NCBI GenBank assembly: GCA_030833025.1
Contig: JAURHZ010000011.1
Location: 1 to 18,478 of the forward strand
Direction of reading: 5' to 3'
DNA length: 18,478 bases
Source of the DNA: Armatimonadota bacterium
Lineage (GTDB): Bacteria; Armatimonadota; Armatimonadia; Armatimonadales; Armatimonadaceae
The position numbers and the translations under genes were made by a program. Of the stretch, positions 1 to 6,355 are shown in pieces. The number at the start of each line of letters is the position of its first letter. The stretch's first letter is position 1. The notes beneath the pieces are model-generated. The model saw only the letters and a list, made by a program, of their open reading frames with translations, searched no databases and had not been told where the DNA came from.

Positions 1-1203
1 AGATGAGCTCATCACGTATGACGGGTGCCCAGTTCCACAACCTAGGTTCACGAGGCGTCCCTTAGCAAGCAAGATAATTCGCTTACCATCTGGCCAGATC
101 ACATGGTCAACCTGTGGCTTGATTTCATCCCACTCAAGACCGGCAAGCCCAGCAACATCGATTTCGTTGTCAAAGTGACCGATGTTACAAACGATTGCCT
201 GGTCCTTCATCTTGTCCATGGTGGCACGTGTGATGACGTCTTTGTTACCAGTCGCAGTAACGAAAATGTCTGCCTTGTCTGCAGCATAATCCATAGTTAC
301 GACCCGGTAGCCTTCCATGGCTGCCTGCAAGGCACAGATTGGGTCAATTTCCGTAACCCAAACCTGAGCAGAGAGTGCACGCAATGCTTGTGCAGATCCC
401 TTGCCGACATCGCCATAACCAGCAACGAGCGCAACCTTACCGGCAACCATGACGTCTGTTGCACGCTTGATGCCGTCTACCAAGGACTCACGGCAACCAT
501 ACAAGTTGTCAAACTTGCTCTTCGTAACAGAGTCATTGACATTGATGGCACGAAGCGCCAGTTCGCCGCGGCGGCTCATTTCATAAAGGCGATGAACACC
601 GGTGGTGGTTTCTTCCGTAACTCCCTTTACTTCAGCGAGGCGAACGGAGTACCAGTTTGGTTCCACCAAGAGCTTTGCCTTGATCGAAGCGTAGAGGATT
701 TCTTCCTCTTCCGATGTCGGATTGTCCAAGACACTGATGTCAGTTTCGGCCTTGGTACCAAGGTGCAGAAGTAATGTAGCATCTCCACCGTCATCAAGGA
801 TCATGTTGGTGTAACCACCATCTGTCCATTCAAAGATGCGGTGCGTGTAATCCCAATACTCAACCAGAGTCTCGCCCTTCTTGGCGAAAACAGGTGTTCC
901 CCCAGCTGCGATTGCTGCTGCGGCATGATCCTGCGTCGAGAAAATGTTACAGCTTGCCCAGCGGACTTCGGCGCCAAGGGCTTCCAGAGTCTCGATAAGA
1001 ACAGCTGTTTGGATCGTCATGTGAAGGGATCCGGTAACGCGAGCACCCTTCAGCGGCTGTGCATCTGCGTATTCAGCTCGGATGGCCATCAGGCCAGGCA
1101 TCTCAGTCTCTGCAATCGCGATTTCTTTGCGACCCCATGCAGCGAGACCAAGATCAGCAACGACAAAGTCAGTTGCAATCGTGGATGTCTTTACATCGTT
1201 CAT
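1..1203 (-). CDS. ahcY: S-adenosylhomocysteinase (C-terminus cut by window edge)
   Basis: Cytosolic enzyme that reversibly hydrolyses S-adenosylhomocysteine (SAH) to adenosine and homocysteine, removing the inhibitory product of SAM-dependent methylation. The minus frame stays open from the ATG at 1203 to the window edge, giving 401 residues; the family is usually about 430-470, so the C-terminal tail, which carries conserved NAD-contacting residues, is missing. Seen in order: GSLHMTIQTAVLIETL near residue 58, FSTQDHAAAAIA near 87, a dense EETTTGVHRLYE block near 197, NLYGCRESLVDGIKRATDV near 233, the NAD-binding GYGDVGKG at 262-269, and GTGHPSYVMS at the edge. A Shine-Dalgarno AGAGG (1212-1216) sits 8 nt before the ATG. 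The leader carries an SAH riboswitch and a terminator hairpin, so expression should rise with the enzyme's own substrate. The identification is very secure. Confidence 0.97.
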   Translation of the reverse strand, partial: MNDVKTSTIATDFVVADLGLAAWGRKEIAIAETEMPGLMAIRAEYADAQPLKGARVTGSLHMTIQTAVLIETLEALGAEVRWASCNIFSTQDHAAAAIAAGGTPVFAKKGETLVEYWDYTHRIFEWTDGGYTNMILDDGGDATLLLHLGTKAETDISVLDNPTSEEEEILYASIKAKLLVEPNWYSVRLAEVKGVTEETTTGVHRLYEMSRRGELALRAINVNDSVTKSKFDNLYGCRESLVDGIKRATDVMVAGKVALVAGYGDVGKGSAQALRALSAQVWVTEIDPICALQAAMEGYRVVTMDYAADKADIFVTATGNKDVITRATMDKMKDQAIVCNIGHFDNEIDVAGLAGLEWDEIKPQVDHVIWPDGKRIILLAKGRLVNLGCGTGHPSYVMSSS

Positions 1204-1224
1204 ATAAGTTGCCTCTCAACATAG

Positions 1225-1255
1225 AAAAACCCACCTTGGTGGGTCCAAGGTGAGC
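1225..1255 (-). terminator. Intrinsic terminator in the ahcY leader (riboswitch expression platform)
   Basis: Reading the minus strand, CACCTTGG (1252-1245) pairs perfectly with CCAAGGTG (1239-1232) around a 5-nt loop and is followed by a T run (1229-1225). Three more pairs (two G-U, one C-G) can extend the stem to 1255, overlapping the 3' strand of riboswitch stem P4 (1256-1252). It lies between riboswitch and start codon, so it would stop transcription before ahcY. The mutual exclusion is inferred; the two helices share only four bases. Confidence 0.75.
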
Positions 1256-1310
1256 GCGGTTCTCTAAGCTGAGCCTGATCCGAACTACGGATTGCAACGC
1301 TCCTCAGCGG
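1252..1310 (-). ncRNA. S-adenosylhomocysteine (SAH) riboswitch
   Basis: The minus-strand leader of ahcY contains the blocks typical of the SAH riboswitch: GAGGAGCG-TTGCA, then CAGGCTC, then AACCGCGCTC. They fold as expected. P1 is GCTGAG (1308-1303) with CTCAGC (1273-1268). P2 is ATCCG (1292-1288) with CGGAT (1282-1278). The P4 pseudoknot is GAGCG (1302-1298) with CGCTC (1256-1252). The optional P3 appears absent. Known members sense SAH and activate SAH-recycling genes, which fits the gene directly downstream. The expression platform is the terminator that follows. Confidence 0.88.
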
Positions 1311-1314
1311 TTCT

Positions 1315-1341
1315 AGTATACCCTGTTGGTCAAACAAACAA
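1315..1341 (-). promoter_or_regulatory. Probable ahcY promoter
   Basis: On the minus strand TATACT (1320-1315) is a good -10 box. TTGTTT (1341-1336) is the best -35 candidate, but its 15-bp spacer is short. Transcription would begin near 1308, at the first paired bases of the riboswitch. The -35 overlaps the T-rich tail of the upstream gene's terminator. Confidence 0.55.
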
Positions 1342-1380
1342 GCCCGCCCCATCCGCGAAAAATCAACAGATGAGGCGGGC
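1331..1380 (-). terminator. Intrinsic terminator of the NHL-propeller gene
   Basis: Just past the stop codon at 1387, the minus strand forms an 11-bp GC-rich stem (one G-U pair): GCCCGCCTCAT (1380-1370) with ATGGGGCGGGC (1352-1342), followed by a T-rich stretch (1341-1331). It separates the NHL gene from the ahcY promoter. Confidence 0.8.
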
Positions 1381-1386
1381 CGGTGA

Positions 1387-2475
1387 CTAGTCTTTAATCC
1401 GCTTGAGCAGCGTAACACGACCAATGGGTAGCCATTCGCCAACGAGAATATCGCCGTTAGCGAGGAACTTTGCACCGTGCGGATGGACAAACTTACCGGG
1501 CAGGAATTCCGTCCGTGCACGTCCGCGACCTGGCAGGTTTGCAATCCCGGCGCTGTCCCCAAGGTGGACGGCAACCTTGTTGTTTTCATCCAAGACTGTT
1601 ACCACTCCAGCGAGATCCGGAATTAGCATATGGCCATCCTGAATATCAGCATGGCAAGGCTGGCGCATCCCGTCTTTATCAATACGGACAAACTTTCCGT
1701 CCATTGTGAAGTAATGCAAACGGTTGTTTCCACGGTCACAGACCATCACGAGTGGCTCGGATCCACGTGTGTCAACCCAGATACCGTGTGGTTGGCTGAG
1801 CTTTCCGTTTTCGCGACCACTGCCACCCCATGTTCGCACCAAGTCACCCTTGATATTGAACTGATGCACCCAATTTGAACCGTAGCCATCGGCGACATAG
1901 AAATCGCCATTTGGTGCAAATGTTACATTTGTCGGGATGAATGCAGCTCCACCTTGATAAACGCCAGATTCGGTTGGAAGTCCCTTTTCCCAGATGACGT
2001 TGCCATCAAGGTCGGTCTTTACGACTTGGCGATGTGCCGTGTCGCAGTGGTAGAGGTACTCCTTTGAACCTTCTTTGCGTACTTCAATACCATGACCTCC
2101 GCCAGCAAAGCGCGATCCAAACGTCTTGATGAATTTGCCCTTACGATCAAAAACCGCAATCGCATCCTTGCTTTGGCTGTCGCCTCCAACGGTATGCGAA
2201 ATGTAAATACGGCCCTTGGAATCCTGACAAACGCCCTGTGTATCTCCCCACTTAACATTGTCAGGAAGTACCAACCAGTCATGAACGCACTCATACTTGT
2301 GGCTTCCGGAGCCCAGAATGATCTTTGGCGTCTTATCAAGGGCATCGGCATTTGTTGCGGACACGATTTCGGCCGCCAAAACGCCACCAACGGTCAACGA
2401 TGCATCTCGAAGCAGCTTGCGCCGCGTCATTGCCGCGCGGAGTTCAGCTTCCTGAGTAATCTGTGTTTCTTCCAT
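1387..2475 (-). CDS. Tat-exported NHL/6-bladed beta-propeller protein
   Basis: The product is about 362 residues. The N-terminus carries a twin-arginine signal (TRRKLLRDA near residues 17-25, then a hydrophobic run ending around NADA), so it is probably exported folded. The remainder is repetitive beta-propeller of the NHL type: repeated units such as GVCQDSKGRIYISH, TFAPNGDFYVADGYG, GIWVD-VCDRGNNRLHYF and HGAKFLANGDILVGEW, each with an N/D-G turn and an aromatic strand. No catalytic residues can be named. NHL propellers usually bind proteins or sugars, and the peptidyl-alpha-hydroxyglycine lyases share this fold. I chose the ATG at 2475 (MEETQI) because the upstream extension to 2547 lacks signal-like sequence. 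There is no clear Shine-Dalgarno site, and the ATG at 2430 (MTRRKLL) is an alternative. It ends at its own terminator. Confidence 0.85.
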   Translation of the reverse strand: MEETQITQEAELRAAMTRRKLLRDASLTVGGVLAAEIVSATNADALDKTPKIILGSGSHKYECVHDWLVLPDNVKWGDTQGVCQDSKGRIYISHTVGGDSQSKDAIAVFDRKGKFIKTFGSRFAGGGHGIEVRKEGSKEYLYHCDTAHRQVVKTDLDGNVIWEKGLPTESGVYQGGAAFIPTNVTFAPNGDFYVADGYGSNWVHQFNIKGDLVRTWGGSGRENGKLSQPHGIWVDTRGSEPLVMVCDRGNNRLHYFTMDGKFVRIDKDGMRQPCHADIQDGHMLIPDLAGVVTVLDENNKVAVHLGDSAGIANLPGRGRARTEFLPGKFVHPHGAKFLANGDILVGEWLPIGRVTLLKRIKD

Positions 2476-2559
2476 GGATAAGATTGTTACACAGGCTTGA
2501 ACTTTATTCCTGCCGGGTGATATTTGAATGGGTCGGATATCCACCATCTTCTGAAGATG

Positions 2560-3090
2560 TAATCCACCTTAGCTGTAACCCTAACTAGCCTACAAGCAGT
2601 CAACTATCGCAATTTCAGAGATTGACCACACCACTAAACCGACTGTTTAGAAATGGCCACAAACGACTTCGCTTCAGAAAGACGGTTTGGTTGAGGTGGG
2701 CCTTCTGAATCTCGTTACTAGAGATGATGCATGAATACCTGTGAAAACCTAACGCGTTTTCTTACTAAACTATTAGTTAGTGGTTTACCGTGGTAACGAC
2801 ACACGACACGTACCATTCATCGCAACCATTGAAGCAATAACCGCGTACCATTCACCCTCCATAACACGCGCAGCCAATTGCTATCTATCTTGCTCGCTTT
2901 TAGCTACATTCAGACATGCAATCCCATTAACGTCTAAACTTTATGACCAGGCAGTTGCATTCGTGATGCCGGTTGATCAACTTGCATCCTGGATTGTTTC
3001 CTCAACTCATTTATCAGCCTACGATCGTACAGAAAGGCAGCGCTATCTCATAGCCATATTTCCATGTTTTGACATGGCAATACCGTTGAG
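2560..3090. other. Long stretch without a convincing gene; several short inverted repeats
   Basis: No frame here gives a protein with a recognisable motif or a start with a ribosome-binding site. A 104-codon open frame (2780-3094, GTG start) runs into the promoter of the next gene and looks accidental. Small dyads are visible: CTAAAC/GTTTAG (2634-2650), TTCAGAA/TTCTGAA (2673-2709) and GAAAAC/GTTTTC (2743-2761). A further palindrome, CATCTTC-T-GAAGATG, lies just outside at 2545-2559. I see no tRNA, terminator with a real T run, or known riboswitch. It may hold the NHL gene's promoter or an untranslated RNA. Confidence 0.4.
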
Positions 3091-3120
3091 TTGACATCTG
3101 CGGATTCATTCCCATATAGT
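3091..3120 (+). promoter_or_regulatory. Near-consensus sigma-70-type promoter for the selenoprotein candidate
   Basis: A perfect -35 TTGACA (3091-3096) is followed, after an 18-bp spacer, by TATAGT (3115-3120), 5 of 6 to the -10 consensus. Transcription would start near 3127 and leave about 28 nt before the ATG at 3155. It is the best promoter in the window and supports transcription of both halves of the UGA-interrupted frame from here. Confidence 0.7.
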
Positions 3121-3154
3121 CGAAAAAGTCAGGCAACATCCGAGATCAACCACA

Positions 3155-4390
3155 ATGCAAGTTATCACCAAACAGCGAATGAGTAGAATCCTTGGTGACG
3201 GGTTCGTCAACCAATTAGAAACGCTGCAACCAACTCCACAGGATGACCGTTGGCGGGCGATTCCATGGATGACGAACATCATGGCAGCCCGGCAGCGCTC
3301 TGCGAAGGAAAAGCTCCCCATTCTGATGTGGATCATGGTTGGAAATCCGCAGGGCTGTACGTGAAACAATGGTCAGAGGGGCCGTCGGTCCTTTTCAGAT
3401 CCCCGTCTTCAAGCACGGATCAAGGGTAAGTACATCCCGGTTATTGCTAACACCCAGGACTTACAGTACTACCCATCAAAGTCCCATACGTGGTTCATGA
3501 ACTTGGTACGAGCGACCATGCTCCTTGGGACTAGCACCCGAAGCGGAAGCGTTTTAAGTGGCGATGTTCCAGGTAAATCCCGGCTCGACCTTAATCGCCA
3601 GATGATGCAAACGTCCGATCCACAAGGCATCTACATTACGGACTCTGCAGGAAGCCCATTTGGATTTACGAATGACCATGGCTACGATGACATCCGAGAC
3701 TTTCTAAATGTCGCAGATGACAATGTACGCTCTAACGGACTCAAAACGGTTCAGATTCCTGATGCCGCACTGTCAGATATGTTTCACGTTCCAATTCCCT
3801 CCGATGTGAGTGTCTTTGAGGTATTCGAGCGCATTCCCAACGTACCGGCCGGATGTTCCACTTTAAACAAGAGTTTGGGCCGGGATTTTGCTTGGATATG
3901 GATGCACGAACAAAAGACGATGTACAGCTCACTGATCAAGGAACAGAAAACACCGATTTTGCCAAGTGTTGCAAAGCGAATTGGTCGGTTTCACTTGGTG
4001 GATGGTGTTCGTGGCACGCCAACACTCTGGAACAGCTCTGAGCTAAAGCAGTGCAGCGGCAGCATCGCTATCGTAGAACGGACATCCGATTCGATTCTAG
4101 CAAGATTACACTGTTCGTTCACGATGAGGACATCTAGTGGAAAGCGGCGTTATCAGGGAAATCTGGATGGCTTACTTCTGTTTGATGTTGCAACACAGTT
4201 GTTAGCGGATGCTAAATGCGTTGCATCAGGGATGCACTTTGGTAATGGTATTTACACACCGAATGCCCCAAAAGGTGAGTATCGCCTTTTGACTGGTTTT
4301 CAAATGTCCCACAGTGAAACAGGCCGGATTGTGCCTCCAGAGAAAGTCGTGACGGATGGCAATATCCGTGAATACAAGCGCCCTGTTTAG
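3155..4390 (+). CDS. Candidate selenoprotein: thioredoxin-like protein with Cys-Thr-Sec, UGA read at codon 70
   Basis: Two open segments in one frame (3155-3361 and 3365-4390) are separated only by a TGA at 3362-3364. Read as selenocysteine, the product is 411 residues with C68-T69-U70. The surroundings look like a thioredoxin fold: a beta-strand (LPILMWIMVG, 54-63), the CTU motif at the start of a helix, then FSDPRLQARIKGKYIPVIAN, the usual second strand of thioredoxin-like domains. The C-terminal half (RFHLVDGVRGTPTLW, then GNGIYTPNAPKGEYRLLTGF and a VPPEK end) resembles a widespread uncharacterised planctomycete-type family; that likeness is from memory, not a search. The CTU order recalls the deiodinase SCTU motif. 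No signal peptide is evident. A bSECIS-like hairpin follows the UGA and a strong promoter precedes the ATG. The Shine-Dalgarno site is weak. Alternatives are a nonsense-mutated pseudogene or a base error. Redox function is inferred and the substrate is unknown. Confidence 0.75.
3365..3395 (+). promoter_or_regulatory. Candidate bacterial SECIS element
   Basis: Immediately after the in-frame TGA, AGAGGGGCC (3375-3383) pairs with GGTCCTTTT (3387-3395) in a 9-bp stem (five Watson-Crick and four G-U pairs) capped by the loop GTC (3384-3386). There are 19 nt between UGA and loop, and the first loop base is G. Bacterial SECIS elements typically show a hairpin inside the coding region, a loop 16-37 nt past the UGA, and a G among the first two loop bases; all three hold. 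The many G-U pairs make the predicted stability moderate. Confidence 0.65.
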
Positions 4391-4419
4391 CCAACAGACC
4401 ATTATTCAAAACTAAACGA

Positions 4420-4441
4420 CCCAACAAAACTTTTTGTCGGG
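4420..4441 (+). terminator. Weak hairpin downstream of the selenoprotein gene
   Basis: CCCAACAAAA (4420-4429) pairs with TTTTGTCGGG (4432-4441) with one A-C mismatch and a 2-nt loop. It lies 30 nt past the stop codon, but no T run follows the stem, so termination would be inefficient at best. Confidence 0.3.
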
Positions 4442-4468
4442 ACCTGTCACGTTTACGAGTATGGCCGC

Positions 4469-4493
4469 GATGAATCTCATAAGGAGATTCATC
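4469..4493 (+). promoter_or_regulatory. Perfect hairpin sequestering the Shine-Dalgarno site of the DUF4258-like gene
   Basis: GATGAATCTC (4469-4478) and GAGATTCATC (4484-4493) are exact reverse complements around the 5-nt loop ATAAG. The second arm ends on the base before the ATG at 4494. The Shine-Dalgarno AAGGAG (4481-4486) lies half in the loop and half in the stem, so the folded RNA would block ribosome binding. It could also be a protein-binding operator in DNA or RNA. Confidence 0.7.
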
Positions 4494-4835
4494 ATGACAG
4501 ATCTATCATTTTCATCGCATTCAATTAGTCGTTCCGCACAGCGCTCAATTCGCGAGCGCGATATCAGAATGGCTGTTCAATATGGCTATCGACATTACGA
4601 AGGAACTGATGTCGTTTGCTTTCTTGGAAACCGCTGGATACCCGATTGGGTTGATGCAAAAGAACGCGCAAGGTTGAATGGGACAGTAGTCGTGCTGCGG
4701 GACCAAACTGCCATCACATGTTTCAAAAATGTGGAATACCATGCAAGGTTGAAAAAGCGACCAGTCCGAGGTCGTTCACAACACCGTAAGTGGGTTTTAG
4801 AGAACTTGGAGAGGCCAACAGATGCAGCTGAATGA
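4494..4835 (+). CDS. DUF4258-like small protein
   Basis: The product is 113 residues and basic. The pattern resembles the DUF4258 family: an N-terminal S-x-H-S-x-x-R-x-x-x-R block (FSSHSISRSAQRSIRERDI, in which the I-R-E-R-D-I-R stretch is typical), an early G-Y, then beta-strand pairs ending in VVVLRDQTAITCFKN, the usual last strands of the domain. DUF4258 proteins have a small RelE/BrnT-like fold, and some sit in toxin-antitoxin-like loci, but no toxin activity can be claimed here. I chose the ATG at 4494 because AAGGAG (4481-4486) precedes it by 7 nt; an upstream in-frame GTG/ATG extension would read through the regulatory hairpin. The gene overlaps the next one by 14 nt, indicating translational coupling. 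Confidence 0.75.
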   Translation: MTDLSFSSHSISRSAQRSIRERDIRMAVQYGYRHYEGTDVVCFLGNRWIPDWVDAKERARLNGTVVVLRDQTAITCFKNVEYHARLKKRPVRGRSQHRKWVLENLERPTDAAE

Positions 4836-5745
4836 ACTTCGTGACGGTCAAATGTTCAGTGGTACATATGCGTTGAAAACCGCAACGCACTATCCGGATG
4901 GCGACAGCCCACGGCTCGCATTGACATTGGGAGACAGTACAGGTTCCAGAAAAGGCGTCATTTGGAAACCGCAGCCAAAGCTTGTTCAAGCGATGCTTGT
5001 TGCAGAAGCAGTCAAGGTCACAGGTCGCGTTAATCCCCCTGGGCGATATGCAGGTGAACTCACGGTGGACCAAATTGAGGAAGTCGCCGTTACACCAGAG
5101 ATTCTGGATGCGTTACTGCCTGCATTCCCGGCCACACATGAGCGAGACGTAGAAAAGTTGGATGCGTTAATCGCATCGGTTAGCAATCCACTTTGCCGGA
5201 AGTTACCGCAAACCCTACTGCACGGCTCGAAGCGGTCTGTATTTCTCAATGCAGTTGCAGCACGTGATGTACATCATGCTTACAGAGGGGGCCTGCTTCA
5301 GCATACTTTGGAAGTAACAGATATTTGCGATGCTTGTTGTATGCGCTTTCCACGCCTAAACCGAGACATTCTTATCACTGGAGCGTTACTTCATGATTTC
5401 GCAAAGCTGGATGAGATGACTCATGGCCTTCGGGCTGGTGAGTATACAGACAACGGAATGCTGATAGGCCACGTCGCTTATGGAGCAGCGAGAATCATCC
5501 ATTTGACGCTCGACTGGCCTGAAGCGATGCGAAACCACTTGGCTCATTTGATTTTGAGTCATCATGAACGCCCAGAGCATGGAGCCGCAAAAGTTCCCGC
5601 TACACCAGAGGCAGTCGTCCTTGCGCATGCAGATGCGATAAGCGCGCACATTGCAATCGGCTTTAGGGCAGTCGATTCAGCACCGCCGGGGAGCAGCAGC
5701 TATCCTCTGGTGGGTCGCTTCTGGTCGACAACTCGCCCGGAGTAA
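4822..5745 (+). CDS. YhaM-like 3'-5' exoribonuclease (OB-fold plus HD domain)
   Basis: The product is 307 residues, close to the usual YhaM length of about 310-320. The N-terminal third is an OB-like nucleic-acid-binding module (FSGTYALKTATHYPDG, then a glycine- and valine-rich beta region to about residue 90). The C-terminal part is an HD-superfamily phosphohydrolase domain with the metal-binding set in order: H161 in GGLLQHTLEV, H191-D192 in ALLHDFAKLDEM, H247/H248 in LILSHHER, and D271 in AHADAIS. Known YhaM enzymes are manganese-dependent 3'-5' exonucleases that trim RNA or DNA ends in the cytoplasm. A Shine-Dalgarno GGAG (4808-4811) precedes the ATG, which overlaps the DUF4258-like gene by 14 nt, so both are probably made from one mRNA. 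The family call is firm; the in vivo substrate is unknown. Confidence 0.88.
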   Translation: MQLNELRDGQMFSGTYALKTATHYPDGDSPRLALTLGDSTGSRKGVIWKPQPKLVQAMLVAEAVKVTGRVNPPGRYAGELTVDQIEEVAVTPEILDALLPAFPATHERDVEKLDALIASVSNPLCRKLPQTLLHGSKRSVFLNAVAARDVHHAYRGGLLQHTLEVTDICDACCMRFPRLNRDILITGALLHDFAKLDEMTHGLRAGEYTDNGMLIGHVAYGAARIIHLTLDWPEAMRNHLAHLILSHHERPEHGAAKVPATPEAVVLAHADAISAHIAIGFRAVDSAPPGSSSYPLVGRFWSTTRPE

Positions 5746-5813
5746 CTACACTTTTATATGACCACTCTTACACCAAGTATTTAGAAGTAGCTCAATCGGT
5801 GTGCTAACTTAAA

Positions 5814-5855
5814 TTGGGGCAGGGTCGCGGCTAACGTAGGCGCCCACTGCTCCAA
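5814..5855 (+). promoter_or_regulatory. Structured leader hairpin upstream of the pseudopilin operon
   Basis: TTGGGGCAG (5814-5822) pairs with CTGCTCCAA (5847-5855) in a 9-bp stem (one G-U). Inside, GG-x-CGC pairs with GCG-x-CC around the loop GGCTAACGTAG. No T run follows, so it is not an obvious terminator for the exonuclease gene. It could be a leader element of the pilin operon or an RNA-stability hairpin. I do not recognise it as a known riboswitch. Confidence 0.4.
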
Positions 5856-5917
5856 CTATGCTTTTCGCCATATTGATTTCGTCAAAATATATTCATCCCT
5901 AGCCAACCATTGATGTT

Positions 5918-6355
5918 GTGGATGTCATACATCAGTCAAAGCGACTAAGGCGAACACCGAATAGGGCGTTTACGCTCGTCGATGCGCTTGTTGCGGCGAC
6001 GATGGTGGTTGGTATTGCTACCCTATCCATTCCGACATTTCTGTCCACGGTAGTCGTCCACCGCAGTATTGAGCGCGCAACGGTGGCACGTGAGGCTGCA
6101 CGAACAGTAATTGAAAACATCCGAGACTTTGGTGTCAATAACCTCATAGATGGCAGCTATTCGTTGACACGTTTTGGCACAGTGGAATCTCTTGCCTCGC
6201 TGCCAAGTGGTACTGGAAGCGTGACCATCACTACGTCCGCGCCTGGTGTTCGCAAAGCTGTCGTCAAAATCCTTTGGGTCTCTGGGATCAGACAAGGACG
6301 CCAAAGGTCGTTTAACACAGTTACATTACTGACCCCAGGAGGTGTCTCTCCTTGA
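5918..6355 (+). CDS. Type IV pilin-like (pseudopilin) protein 1
   Basis: The product is 145 residues. A short basic leader (residues 1-17, ending RRTPNRA) is followed by FTLVDALVAATMVVGIATLS, the hydrophobic helix typical of type IV pilins and type II secretion pseudopilins. The processing site is unusual: Ala instead of Gly at -1 and Asp instead of Glu at mature position 5. The rest is a small beta-rich domain without cysteines. The GTG at 5918 is chosen because the frame opens only at a TAG at 5900 and the leader length is right; no clear Shine-Dalgarno site is seen, so an ATT at 5909 cannot be excluded. It is the first of three overlapping genes and is likely a minor component of a pilus or secretion pseudopilus in the inner membrane. 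No assembly ATPase or prepilin peptidase gene lies in the window. Confidence 0.8.
   Translation: MDVIHQSKRLRRTPNRAFTLVDALVAATMVVGIATLSIPTFLSTVVVHRSIERATVAREAARTVIENIRDFGVNNLIDGSYSLTRFGTVESLASLPSGTGSVTITTSAPGVRKAVVKILWVSGIRQGRQRSFNTVTLLTPGGVSP

Noticed and set aside
103..774. 223-codon plus-strand frame
   Set aside because: It lies wholly antisense to ahcY, whose protein is unmistakable.
2780..3094. 104-codon open frame with a GTG start
   Set aside because: No ribosome-binding site, no family-like pattern, odd composition, and its stop lies inside the -35 box of the next promoter.
3106..3369. 87-codon minus-strand frame
   Set aside because: Antisense to the selenoprotein N-terminus and covers its promoter; no supporting signal.
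3497..4390. Separate 297-residue gene starting at the ATG at 3497
   Set aside because: No ribosome-binding site precedes it, and the coding pattern continues upstream in the same frame to the UGA and beyond it; treated as the second part of the selenoprotein candidate.
5784..5857. tRNA-like stretch (GTAGCTCAATCGGT resembles a D arm)
   Set aside because: No acceptor stem, anticodon arm or T arm can be drawn around it.
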